This document shows positions 50,308 through 62,187 of a DNA stretch of 64,000 bases, in pieces. The DNA is from Larimichthys crocea (Eukaryota; Chordata; Actinopteri; Sciaenidae): positions 12,274,930 through 12,338,929 of the forward strand of contig NC_040012.1 in the NCBI RefSeq assembly GCF_000972845.2, written 5' to 3'. The first letter of the stretch is position 1; every line of letters begins with the position of its first letter. The translations under genes were made by a program, and so were the position numbers. Below the pieces are notes generated by a model, which saw only the letters and a program-made list of their open reading frames with translations, had not been told where the DNA came from and did no database searches.

Positions 50308-52620
50308 TATATATGTTGTTAGAAATCCACAATCAGTTGTCATAACATGGAACACATGATGATGGTTCGAGATCTTTTAACAGCCCAAACTATGTTTTCA
50401 GACATTTGGGACAAGACTAGAATAAAGTGTAACATTGTCCTCAGTGGAATAAGTGACTTGTGTCAGCAGCTTTACATCATCAGCCATTTTTTGGGACCGT
50501 GATTCAAACGTGAGATTATTACAATAGAAAAAGCACAGGTATGACTAATAACAACAACACCACAACATGTGACAGTGAGCCAGCAAGCACAATACCAGGA
50601 TCCTAATGGCCTGTTTTTTTTAGGAACCTAGTCTACATGTTCATGTAAGGTGTTCAACGACCACACTGAAAAATTGTTTACAACTGTTCTGAAAAGCTAC
50701 ACTCATGGCGGAGTGCATAGCCATACCTATCATAGAGAAGGAGATATGATGATCTTTAAATACAGGGACATCGTGAGACTCTTTCCTGGGAGGCATATTT
50801 GCATATTATCGTATTTCATGTGTACAACACGACAAGGGACAGGAATAATAGAGCTAAAGGAAGTGGTACTCTGGCTTCTTTCTTACCTCTGCACACCTGG
50901 CTACTGATGGCATGAAAGGGATGTGAATGCCAGATTGTTAGTTTCAAGAGAGAGAAGTAGTCATGTTGAGTTTCCTTATGTGCCACCAGACCTTTAAGCA
51001 TTGTGTCGACTTGAGGATTTATTACATTAGTTATTTAACTGTCTGCTATAGGTCAGTGAAAAAAACTTTCCCACACCTTTTTTACTTATCCCATAATCTG
51101 TGCAAATTCATGTTTGGCTGTCAGGCAGCAGATGTCATTGTAGATGTCATTTAAAAGAATGTCACTGGTCCAGATGTCTCACCTATTTAAAGCATGGATG
51201 TGTCTAAAAGTTTCTGACAAACAAAAAGTCACACAACTGACGTTAAGGAACGTCAGAATCGAAATAAGATGTGGCTGTATTATTCTCGTGAAGAAATATT
51301 CTGCAGTCTGTCGTAAGTCGTAGTAGTTGTCTGTAGGAAAATCAAGAATAAAGGTTCATCACAATTATAATTATAAAGAACTGAGGAAAAATCCATAAAA
51401 CAAATAAGTTTTTCAGATCAAAATGATTCATCTACAAGAGCCACATGTCTCTGCTTACTAAAATGAATTCTTTCCGAGCCATGGCCATTTTCACTCTTCA
51501 GCAAAGCAAGAATGTGTCTTGGTGTGTGGTATGTGTACAATGGGGAGAATGTAAACTGTGCTTGAAATGTGATCTCTCCTCTTGTAATCTTCCCAGGTTT
51601 AGAGAGAGATTAAAGCCGCATGAATTGTGTTTGAAGCCATCAGCAGTGAACGAAACCCCTTTTTAAAAGCCATGTACTTATGACTGCTAGTTAACAATTC
51701 CCTCCATTTAATGAGTTATACCTGAAAACATGGTGACGGCTCATGTTTTTGTTTTGTTTGATGTTTTCTGGAGCACACACCCAAAGGCTAACTTTGGTCA
51801 ACTGGGTTAATTGTCGTCTGGCAGTATGGCTTTTAAAATATGTTGCAAGGACAAACTTAGACAATCATCCAATCAGCCCATGCCAGCAAAGGTGCGTGAG
51901 AGACACTGCTCCACCCCATTTCATGAATCATTCTTCATCTATCTGATCAGTAACATCAGATAAAGAAACAAATCAGATGTCTATATAAACATTCCTGATT
52001 ATGACTGGTGAACATGAATGATTAAAATGAGCCAAGTCTGTGCATGATTCATGTGGGTAAAGCTCAAACCAGATGACAGAATAATTTGAATTGCACCCAA
52101 GAATCTGGCGAGCTGGACTCCAACCAGTGTAAACAGAAATGTCAAGTATCTTGTGACCTTGTCAGACACAGTACTGCGGTAGATCTAGAGAATCTAGGTT
52201 TCTCAAGACAGACCTGTACTGGTCCCATATTAAGAGTCTTTCGTTTACATCATATTTAACAAAGCACTCCTGACATTGACCACTTAGAGAGGTCATTGTT
52301 ATATCTGCCATGAAACACCTCCCACACCCTTTAAAACGCACACCGTGTCATTTCTAGGCATCTCTAATAATAACAAAGCACATAGTTTGATGACGTGCAA
52401 AGTCATGTGGAATCATGGGAGTTGTTGTCTTCATTGTCAAATGACAACAATTGTGATTTAAAATCTGTCTGACGTGAATCATGTGCAGACAAGGCAAGTT
52501 TTATTCACATGAGGTTATGTCTGCCAACTTGCTTCCTTACTCAGCCATGTAACCTGTTTTCCCCTGGAAGTTATAGAAGAGGTAAAAGAAATATAACGCC
52601 ATTAACTGACTAAAGAAACG
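50308..52620. other. non-coding flank, no gene recognised
   Basis: AT-rich sequence. I see no exon, RNA gene or clear repeat. Confidence 0.5.
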
Positions 52621-52827
52621 CACCTCAACGTTACCTTGAATAGGATTACGTATTTATCTAGGTTTGAACATCTGAAATCTGAAGAAATCCTTTCTATGGA
52701 GGTTAAACTTTGGTGAACTTTGACATGCAAATTCAGCATCATATATTAGCATTTTGACTATGCTGAACTTTGTGGGAACGGACAGCCAAAGAGTTCAAAA
52801 CAGAGAAAGCTGTCATAACTTATTTAC
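52621..52827. repeat. duplicated block, copy A
   Basis: A contiguous block of about 207 bp whose two halves recur, separated, at 53181-53230 and 53447-53584. Shared segments include CGTTACCTTGAATAGGATTA, GAAGAAATCCTTTCTATGGA and AGCCAAAGAGTTCAAAACAG. Confidence 0.85.
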
Positions 52828-53180
52828 CATTTATCATGTACATCACATTTAAAAACTAACAAACACAAAAGCATCTTTATGTGGTTAATTTAAAAAAAAA
52901 AGTTTGTTTGTTTTTTTTCATGCATGAAGCTCGTGGTTTGGACTGTTAATGACAAAAAGTGGGTTTAAGTCTCTAGAAAATATATTGTACATTTATAGGC
53001 TTCGGGATTTATTACAATGTTGAATGTAGATTCTTGATTGACTCTTACAGATATTAACTGCATCCTTAAGATGCAAATTATCCTTGAGAAAAACATCATC
53101 AGTAATGACACATAAAATAAACTTATCCTACACAGAGGTCTGGTTCTCCCAAAAGCTACCACTAAATAAAATGCACCATT

Positions 53181-53584
53181 ACCTCAGCGTTACCTTGAAT
53201 AGGATTAGGTATTTATCTGGGTTTAAACATTGCTGTAAACATTTGGGATTATGTAGGCTATATAGACTCAACAAAATATATAAAATACTGGCTGTCTTGT
53301 TGTTTTTATACATTTGAATTCAGAAATATTAGATATATCTTTGAAGGCCTGGCTTAGAATTTAAAATAGTCAAATTTTGCAGCAAAAAAGTCAATTTAAA
53401 TGGAATCACCACGATCAGTGGCTTTATTGTGCTTGCAGGGGGAAGGAAATCTGAAGAAATCCTTTCTATGGAGGTTGAACTTCGGTGAACATTTGCATAT
53501 AGTAGCATTTTGACTATGCAGAACTTTGAGGGAACGGAAAGCCAAAGAGTTCAAAACAGAGAAAGCTCTCATAACTCATTTACA
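53181..53584. repeat. duplicated block, copy B (split by about 216 bp)
   Basis: The left part (53181-53230) matches copy A up to TTTAAACAT. Unrelated sequence at 53231-53446 intervenes, and the match resumes at AAATCTGAAGAAATCC (53447) and runs to 53584. Inside the right part, copy B lacks about 16 bp present in copy A. Same orientation as copy A, about 0.56 kb downstream. Confidence 0.85.
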
Positions 53585-55423
53585 GCTTCTCTGCCAAAGC
53601 CTAAAAAGCATAAAAGAGGAATGGTTGACAGTTACAAGCCAGAAATAACTGTTCTCTATCTAACGAACAGTTTGTAGGATAGCTTGAAGAGCAACTGTGA
53701 CTCACTAGCGTGTTCCCAACTGACTAGATGGTTGGAGGTTACCTCGCCAGCGACATTAGCCCCAGGTAGTCCTAAAATGTAATCCTTAGAGAATATTACA
53801 CCTGAATATTTGTGAAAGTGCATATGATGATCTCAAAACGCGTTCCCAAACATACACAGTGACCTCATGGCAGACTAAACTCTTCTTCTGTGCAACAACA
53901 GAGTCTAGGATTTTCCTTTTTATTTGTTTTACAGACACAACCTTGTACTGGAAAAAGCTGAAAAACACTATTGTTTTGTAAACTGTATTTTATAGACCAA
54001 ACATATTCCCAGTGTGTAAACTATAGCAAGAAGCTCATAGCCCACTGCAATGACTCACTTGCTGTTATTGCTAAACAGGGAAATTCAGGTTCTTCTAAGG
54101 CACTTTGTAAGAGACTGGGTATACCTTTGACAGGAAACTGGCAGAGGGACAACTTGTGAAAGGATGTTTTCTTTACTACACCCAGTATTTGTCAGGTCTG
54201 AGGAGGGAAGGTGAGGTCGAAAGAGAGCTTGGGTGAATTGTAATTTCTATTTCAGTCTCTTTGAAGGTCGGGGACGTCCATCCTTTGGGGATCGGTGGCC
54301 TGTCTGTTACCTTAAACCCAGACTGACATAAGGGAAGAGGAGTATTCAAACAGGCCAGTGGGACAAGAAAGGAAATCCCCTTTTGTGATGCATAATTTCA
54401 TTGTAATATCTTTGTTTGTTTGCCCAAACGTTGCCAATATTAATAGAAATAGTTGAATAAAATATATAGTCCCAGTTTGCCTCTATAAAAAAAACATATT
54501 TGCATGCTATTACCTGTCCTTAACATTAAAAACTACATTTGTCAATACACCTGTAAGCCCGACTTGTTTCAATAAACAGCAACAAGTAAAGATGTCTCTC
54601 ATGACACAGGGCTTTAGTACCTAATGATGATCTGGGAACTCCATCAAGAAGCGTGAACTTGTCCCATAAACACAATGGAGGGCCAGAGTCAAAGAGTCAA
54701 GCACGATGAAAGCATTTCCCGTCCATTGACCTCTTGTCATTCCAAGCCTCCCGTGGTATGGAGCGAGATCAAAACAAAGCCTTTGTAATCTGATCCTTAT
54801 TCAGCATCAAACAACCACTACCAACAAAACAACAAACGGTGAGGTAAAAGGGCACAAAAATAGTCGGGGAAAAAGCCATAACACAATGCCATTGTAAGTG
54901 CAGAAAGAGACATGGGAGACTGGCATTTTGTCTGCTTTCTTAGTTGGACACGCCTTTCTATTTTATTTTTTATTTTTTTGAATATTTCATACTTTAGAGA
55001 TCCCTTTAGAGAGGTTTGATCGTTTTGCGAAAAGGTCAACACAATACTGTCATGATGGATATAATAATGCAGGAGAGGTTTTTGTTTTTGACACAAAAAA
55101 AGCAAGAAAAGGATCAAATATCCTCAACAGTAACAAAAATGCAAGCCAACAATTAACACAGTGTATCAAGTTTCAAGAGAGCGGGCACTGAGACTGTCGG
55201 AATAGCTGACATTCTTCACAGCACAGGTGCAAATAACTAAAGTTAAAGTGAGTGAAAAAACTCACACAGTTTCTGTTTGTCTAATGTCATGTGTATAATT
55301 GACAAACTAAATTATATTTCTTTTTGGGGTACATAAAATACCTTTTTTTTTTATTATTTAAAAAGGTCAGATATGTTTTATGGCCATTTTGATGCAATGT
55401 CAGTGAACACATCCAGTAAACAC
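53585..55423. other. non-coding flank, no gene recognised
   Basis: AT-rich. No exon, RNA gene or clear repeat is seen. Confidence 0.5.
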
Positions 55424-55811
55424 CAAGGTTATTATAATAAAATGAAACTAAACTAAAAACATTTTAGTTAACTGAAGTAAATAGAAACTAGACTTTGGGA
55501 AAAAAAACTGAAACAATGGTGTGTACTTTGTGTACTAACAAGGATAAAATAAAAATATACAGGAAATATCTTTAGTCTTTGTCAATGTGGTCAATTTTGT
55601 CAACATAGTAAGCATGAGAAGGCGTTTGTGAATATGTTTATTGAGACTGGGACGTGACTAACCTGACTGAGTCTCTGACTTATATTATGATAAAAAAGAA
55701 ACCAAAATCAAACATTTTAAAACAAACCCAGTCTTGAAACTAACTGAAAACAAAAGTGAATTGAAACCAACATTTAAAAACAACAAAAACTGAAATTATA
55801 ATAGTTCTAAC
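55424..55811. mobile_element. probable non-autonomous element with short inverted ends
   Basis: It starts CAAGGTTATTATAAT and ends ATTATAATAGTTCTAAC. The ends share TATTATAAT in inverted orientation. The interior is rich in AAACTAAA, GAAAC and CTGAAA phrases, a style I recall from an abundant fish repeat. No coding capacity. Borders are good to perhaps 10 bp. Confidence 0.45.
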
Positions 55812-56702
55812 GTGCACATGTCACATGACAAGTAGAATAAAGGTGATGAGATTTGCTCCTGATGAAAGATAGGAAAAACCAGCAAGCACGCCCTCAGTGT
55901 AGGAGGCTGTGTGATGTCCATTTAGAAAGCTATAAACAGAGCATGACTCAGCATGACACATAAGGTCGACCTTAGAAAAACATTTCTGTAAATCCTCAGT
56001 GGCCTCCTTTATTAAGCAAGCCATTCAGATATAATAGTGCAGGGTGTTGTTTTTCAACACAAGAAAACAGAAGTTGTTTTTAGCTGCTATTACATGAAAA
56101 CAGGTAATATTGCCTGGCAGCATATTGTTACTCCTTTTCTGGCACCTCTAACTTACAATACATCATAGTCATCATACAACAGAACACAGTGCCAGATACA
56201 TGCCCAGATAATAAGCGTCAAATATCTTAACAGATTATCTTTTTGTACGCTCCAACAAACAAACTAGGGTGGTGCTGTCTTCCCTTTAATGGAAGCAGCT
56301 GCTTTACGGTGCACTGTACTGTTTGGTTAAAGTCTTCCATCACTTCCACTGCAAGCCAACTGCTTTCAATGTCCATATGGTCACAGATGTTTTAAGATTT
56401 GATAATTTGTGAAGCTAATCCTTTAATGCTGATATGGTCCTTGCATTACAGTGGCATGAATACATTTTCTGAGAGACAGAATGTAGAGTGAATTTCAGTG
56501 CATTGTGCTTCAGCTGAAATTAGGTGCAGACCAACCAGGTTATATTCTAACACGGCTAAACTATTTAATATAGACAACTTAAAACTACTATGGCCCTACA
56601 AAAAGTTACTTGTGGTGAAAACTGGCAGCCTTTTATAGCCTGCCACAGGTACTGATGTTGACCCTTCAACAGTGTAGGGGAATCTGTCCATGCCATTACA
56701 TG

Positions 56703-56745
<43 letters not shown>
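56703..56745. repeat. (A)43 homopolymer
   Basis: An uninterrupted run of about 43 A. It could be the tail of an old retro-insertion, but I see no recognisable element body or target duplication. The exact length is prone to sequencing error. Confidence 0.95.
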
Positions 56746-56746
<1 letters not shown>

Positions 56747-59700
56747 GTAAAATACATTTACACTGTTATACTATAAATCAGCATGTTTAAGCTGTGTTAA
56801 AGATTCCAAAAGGAAATTATCAACACCTCAATGAACTGATTGAATTGCACTCCCCCTACACTAATCAGCTCATGGTATGTCCCAAGTACTAGTATGATCA
56901 AACATGTAAGTAATGAAGACCTTCATGACAGTGGACAAAAACACACAAACTGAGGTAAACTCTTCCACAAACAGTTGGTAGGCTGCTAACTTAAGTAGCT
57001 ATGGTTTGTATTGTTGATACATTGGCTACACAAACAGTTGAGCAGAGAGTTTGCAGAAATGACACGAGGCAAAAATACTTGGCTCGTACGCTTATATGTC
57101 TGGATAGACCTTGAGATGTGGGAACGCAAACACGTTCTCTCTCCTAACTTGTCAAAGGGCAGTTTGGTCAGGGCCCACACTTCAAACTACGTATTAGGTA
57201 CTCCTCCATTCCATTTTAAATGTGCAGGGCTCTGTCAAGTCAGCAACAATGAACATGCAATGTCTGATTCTTGCAAATATGCTTTTTTTTAGTGGTGCCT
57301 ACAGTGTCATATTTGAAGTGGGCCACTAACCAAGCTGCCATATTTGACAAGTTGGGAGTGAGAATGAACTGGAAACAAATCAATGTTCCTAATAATTGCA
57401 AGGAGGGATATTGCCGTTATTTACTGTCACGGGTGTGCTCATTTTCAGATTAACTTCCAAATAAAGTGGTTTAGATTATCTAATCATCTAATTATTAATT
57501 AGTCAGAAAAGGACACTGAAGTTGTTAAACAGGTATCGTCTTTAATTTAAAAAAAAAAGTGCTACAGTATCATTTATTACTAAAAGATTAGCACAAGGTG
57601 ATGCTTAGACTCAAGGAAAATGTTTACAGTATAAAACAGGTTAGATTTTTTTTTCTTTTGCCCGTAAATATGATGCATGTAATTGTACACTGCTGTCTAT
57701 ATAATAAGCGCTATTTGCAAACTTTAATCATTGCTGTGCATGAGCACTGAATGATGTTATATTACTGTTTTTGTGCCTGCTTGAATACATACACAGTTAA
57801 ACATATGCTGCTAAGCAACTGCTCTCAGTTGAACTGAAAAGATGTTAAGTTGCAGTGCTTATTTACACCTTCTCATTATGATTCCGGCAAAGGCTGCCAC
57901 CTTTAAATACACCCTTGTAGCATGCAAAGCTATATTTGGCGTTGTTAGTAGTTTTATCTCTTGTGTACACCCTAAGAAAAAGTAAAACCACTGTTGTGAA
58001 TGTGTACATCTTAGAGGAATTTAAATGTTGCATGTGAAGTTTGCATGTCAGTTAAGAAAATTAAACATGTCTAGTACCAGGGCACAGAAATGCTTTCAGC
58101 AGTGTCAGTAGAAAAAGTTCAACAGTAAAAGCAGTATTAGCTGAATGAAAGCTGTCAGTTGGGGTGAGGCACATATCTAAACAATCTGAGAAGAAGCAGT
58201 GGGAATTCTAAAGCTTACTTAATAAGCTAACTGATGAGTAAGACACAAAGTACTGACAGTACCTAGGAAATAGTAATGACTAATGTCTCTATAGAAGGGA
58301 ATTCTATGCTTTGGGATTGGTGTTGACATGGATGACTCCCGTCTGGCACGCGATGTGGGCTTAAAGACATAAACAAACCTGTGTCTGGCTCCGCCCGAGG
58401 CTCACATGCACAACTTTCTTGATACAGGAATGTCCCACATGGTCCAGATAGAAACTGTATGATTCATATGAGACCACAAACCACTGACCCTGTCCCAAAT
58501 ATACCTCATAGGGATTCTGTGAGTAATCTGACCTATTAACAGAGATTTCATGTTTGTATTACCATTCAATTAGCTGGCAAACGTAGTGGAGCATTTAGGT
58601 GGTGAAGATATTTCCCACAGGAGTCGGTGGAGGCTTAAACCAGGCTAAAAGGATGCATACTGGACAAATGGGCAGAAACTTGGCTGCAAATGAATGCTGA
58701 AGATGCCAAAACATTTGCTATAATGTCAGTGTTTTGTTGTCAGCCTTTTCTATTGTACCCAAGTGTATAGTTATTTAATATATATTTATATTTAATCAAG
58801 TTCAAGTCTTTGCACTGCAGGAGTCCACATATTTTCTACTGTGCATCAAGCGGGTCCTGGGGGGAGCATCTCAAGACAGTTAAGTTAAAGATATATGATA
58901 TATGTATTTTTTTTTTTTTTACCTCCTTTCTCTTATTGATGTCAAGTAGCCTTTGTAATCTGTTCAAACGACTTGATTCATGGGCTGTGCCATGGTTAAA
59001 CTTTAACCGTTTTCATCTGATACTGTCAAATAATCTAGAAGTCTTGGAACAATAAATGGTGAAACAATATCTCCTTTATAGCCCATATGACCAAATGTCC
59101 TGGTTAGACTTTTGTCATCATGTAAAATATGTCACCCACTCCCTTATAGACCCGAAATGACCCCATATCATGTGTACTTTAAGATTACGAAGCACATAAT
59201 AAATGTAGTTGAGCAACACCCTGCTTTGTTATGTTTGTGATAAAGACTCAATGTGAATTTCAGGTGCAGAGCAGCTGTATGATCTCCTGTACCATGCTCT
59301 ATGTGTGATTCTTGACCTTATTTAGATAAGAAAATGCCACACCGTATCACCACATCTTAGCACAGTGAGATCAGTTTAGAGACTATGATTAATATTTATT
59401 ATGTTTTATGCCGTATTAGATTAGCTACCGTGGAACTGCTGTAATGGTTACATGCCATAATTACAGTACTAGAAAGAGTGCAGTGTCTGTACAACTGATA
59501 AAAATAATCAGCTCTGGATGTACTCAATTCTGCAGTAATTTCTCTTCTCTCTTTTGTACAAAATAACCTTTAGAGAATACTGATACAATAATCCATGACA
59601 TGATCAAGAAGCATTCATCAACAGATAAAGTCACAAGGTATGTAATAGTAAAAAAAAAAAAAAATCTCTGTTTGTGTATGTAAGGGGCTTCTTGTTAACT

Positions 59701-59805
59701 GTTTTCACAGCTGAGCGCAGCAGAGAGGCCTTTCCACACCTCTTGACAGCTGTGTTCTGCTCAGTCACGCTATAGAGGCACAGCGCTGGTCTCCACCTCT
59801 GTCTA

Positions 59806-59821
59806 CAGAGCCCTCTAGAGT
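59806..59821 (-). promoter_or_regulatory. candidate CTCF-like site
   Basis: The minus strand reads ACTCTAGAGGGCTCTG. It has a perfect YAGRKGGC core but agrees at only 13 of 16 positions overall. Such a match can occur by chance. Confidence 0.2.
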
Positions 59822-60802
59822 TGGAGTAGCAAATTAAGAGTTACACTCTCAGTTGAGGAATTCACCACCTGAAAAGTGACACTAAAATTCTTGTTGGTAT
59901 CAAAGCAGAATTATTTTAGGGCTATATTTAAAATTCATTCATATTTCTTTTCACAGGTTTAACCACAAGCAAACCTTGTAATATTCACATTAGAATGGCA
60001 TGTTAATGGGCAGAACTATTAGGGTATTCAGTGGAAAAGTGTGTCAATGTGTGTGATAGTGTGACTAATATGATCCATGTTTTCTGGTGTAACCCAAGTA
60101 TTGGGTATTGTCAGCACCGTATTGTCCTTACATGGCTGCACTGGTTACTTAATAAATAAGAATTCGGCAGTTCATCATTCGATTGAGCTGGCTGTTTACT
60201 GGATAGAGTTAGAACTCAGAGCATAAAAATGAGAGGGGCAAAGCGAGACAACACCATCTAAAAGGACATAAGAATATGTTTCCTTTAAGAGAGAACTGCC
60301 TCTGCCTTTCAGACAGGAAGAAACCATAGAGAGGATCTCACATAAACCTATTAAAATCGGTTTGTTTTCAGACAATTTAAGGCGAGAAATGTCTGTAACA
60401 TTGGTAAATGTCACAAGCCCAAACTGTTAACACTCAATCGGCTACAGGAAACTACAGGAAACTCGCACGATTTAACCTAAAATATTTAAATCAGATGAAT
60501 AAGAAAAGGATGAAGATCGAGGAGGACGAGGACTTCTTTAAACTGAACAACTGTCATGTTTGTATTGGATTGAATTTAAATGTGATTGCCATCGTTCTTA
60601 TTCATAATGAGGGTGTGGGTTATTTAAACATTTAAAGCACATAATAGAGATAATCTCTTAGTTGACAAGAGGATTTAAAGACAATTATTGATGTATTACT
60701 CTATGAGGGTGCCGCTTTCACATGTGATATGAAGCTTTTTTATTCATTCTTTAAGAACATAGCAATAGATAATGATTTAACATTAGGTAAAAATATACAG
60801 TA

Positions 60803-60908
60803 GTCAAGTCAGTTTTATTTATATAGCCCAATATCACAAATTAATTATTTGTACATTTAAATAAATGCTTTATAATCTGTGTTCTTGGACACTTGAGTCA
60901 GACAAGGA
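60803..60908 (+). repeat. diverged fish interspersed repeat
   Basis: CAGTTTTATTTATATAGCCC and AATATCACAAATTA, then GCTTTATAATCTGTG and a CAGACAAGGAAAAAC end, follow in order a repeat I recall as very common in fish transcripts and genomes. Diverged; family not named. Confidence 0.6.
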
Positions 60909-61536
60909 AAAACAAACACAAAAAAACATTAAAAAGATTATGTATTTACTTTAATGATGTTCGCACTGTTGATGATTTGTTATGGTCTGTGAATCACTTA
61001 CAGGAATAGCTTTAAAGATATATACGTCTTCATGACATCATGTTTACAGTTAAGTACCGTAGAGGGCTGAAATTACACTCCTCAACTGCAATCCTGAACT
61101 GTATTAAGGGGCCATATTTCAAAGTGTTTGTCTTTCTAAACTCTAGTTTTTGTAATTAACTGTGAGCCTGAGTCTGTCTGAGGCATCGAGGTGTCATAAA
61201 AACACTTTTTTTCACTCACTGATAGTTTTATCTAGGCCTACTGATGGTTTTGACTCTATTTGACTAGATTTTGAAGTAACTCTCTAAGATTTTTGCCCAC
61301 CAAGGAGGTAAATGTCATTTTGTACAGCTCACAAGATTGAAAAGTGACATTTACATGTTAAACGGCAGCGTCTTTGTCCAGAAAGAGCGCCCCTGTTACT
61401 AATTCACAGAGCGCACTGTGTCGGGGCAGCTGCTGTATAATAAGTGTGCAGAGTGTGCAGTATTGTAAAGTTACAGTAATGTCACTGCACACGTTTGCCA
61501 CCTAACAAATGTTTATTGGATCCTGAAAAAAAGGAA

Positions 61537-61628
61537 AAATCATGTGAAAGAGGAAAGCATTTGAATAATGACTTGGAGGAGTAAATCATGTGAAAGAGGA
61601 AAGCATTTGAATAATGACTTGGAGGAGT
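61537..61628. repeat. perfect 46-bp tandem duplication
   Basis: Units 61537-61582 and 61583-61628 are identical base for base. Each begins AAATCATGTGAAAGAGG and ends GACTTGGAGGAGT. With no differences between units the duplication must be recent, or an assembly artefact. Confidence 0.97.
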
Positions 61629-62171
61629 TGGCCTATTTGGAAAAAATAGAAAAAACATTGCAAATGAGTTTGCAAGGTCCTGTGTAAGTCTACAGCATAT
61701 CCACATGTGTCGATTAGAAAGGAATAGTTATGTGGCACTACACTGAGAAGTGAGAAGTGAGAAGATTTGTTTCTGCCATGCAGGCACAAAGTGGGACACC
61801 ACAAAGGTCTAAAGCTGATGATAGCACACACACCCATATGGAACATTAATTCATAGTACAGTGTAGAGAAGACAGCTCATTCAAATCAACTGCTCCACTT
61901 TCCTGTGTTCTTTTGTACTGTAAGTCTGTATTGGCAGTATAAACATCACTTATTTATGAATAGCGTTATTTATTGTGTACATGTATCAAATATCTGCTAT
62001 ACTAAAAACTACTCAACTTAGAAATAATGCTACTACAGTACCTTCTTCCCTGTAGGCTTGGTATCCAAATCATTCTCAGTAGGGCACAGTACATAGAAAA
62101 GTTTTGCACCTTTTCAGGGCACTATTGATATACACTATGCCAAATGTCATTTTAAAATGAGGTGTGTTCAA

Positions 62172-62187
62172 CCATGCCCCCTGCTGG
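62172..62187 (-). promoter_or_regulatory. candidate CTCF site
   Basis: The minus strand reads CCAGCAGGGGGCATGG. It is perfect over the first 12 positions of the CTCF consensus (CCASYAGRKGGC) and 14 of 16 overall. The 12-base core is expected only about 0.1 times by chance in 64 kb. Binding is inferred. Confidence 0.4.

Larger units (their letters stand above)
55812..60802. other. non-coding flank, no gene recognised
   Basis: No exon is recognised. It holds the long A-run at 56703-56745 (listed separately), short homopolymers near 57285, 58910 and 59650, and a minus-strand CTCF-like match at 59806-59821. Confidence 0.5.
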
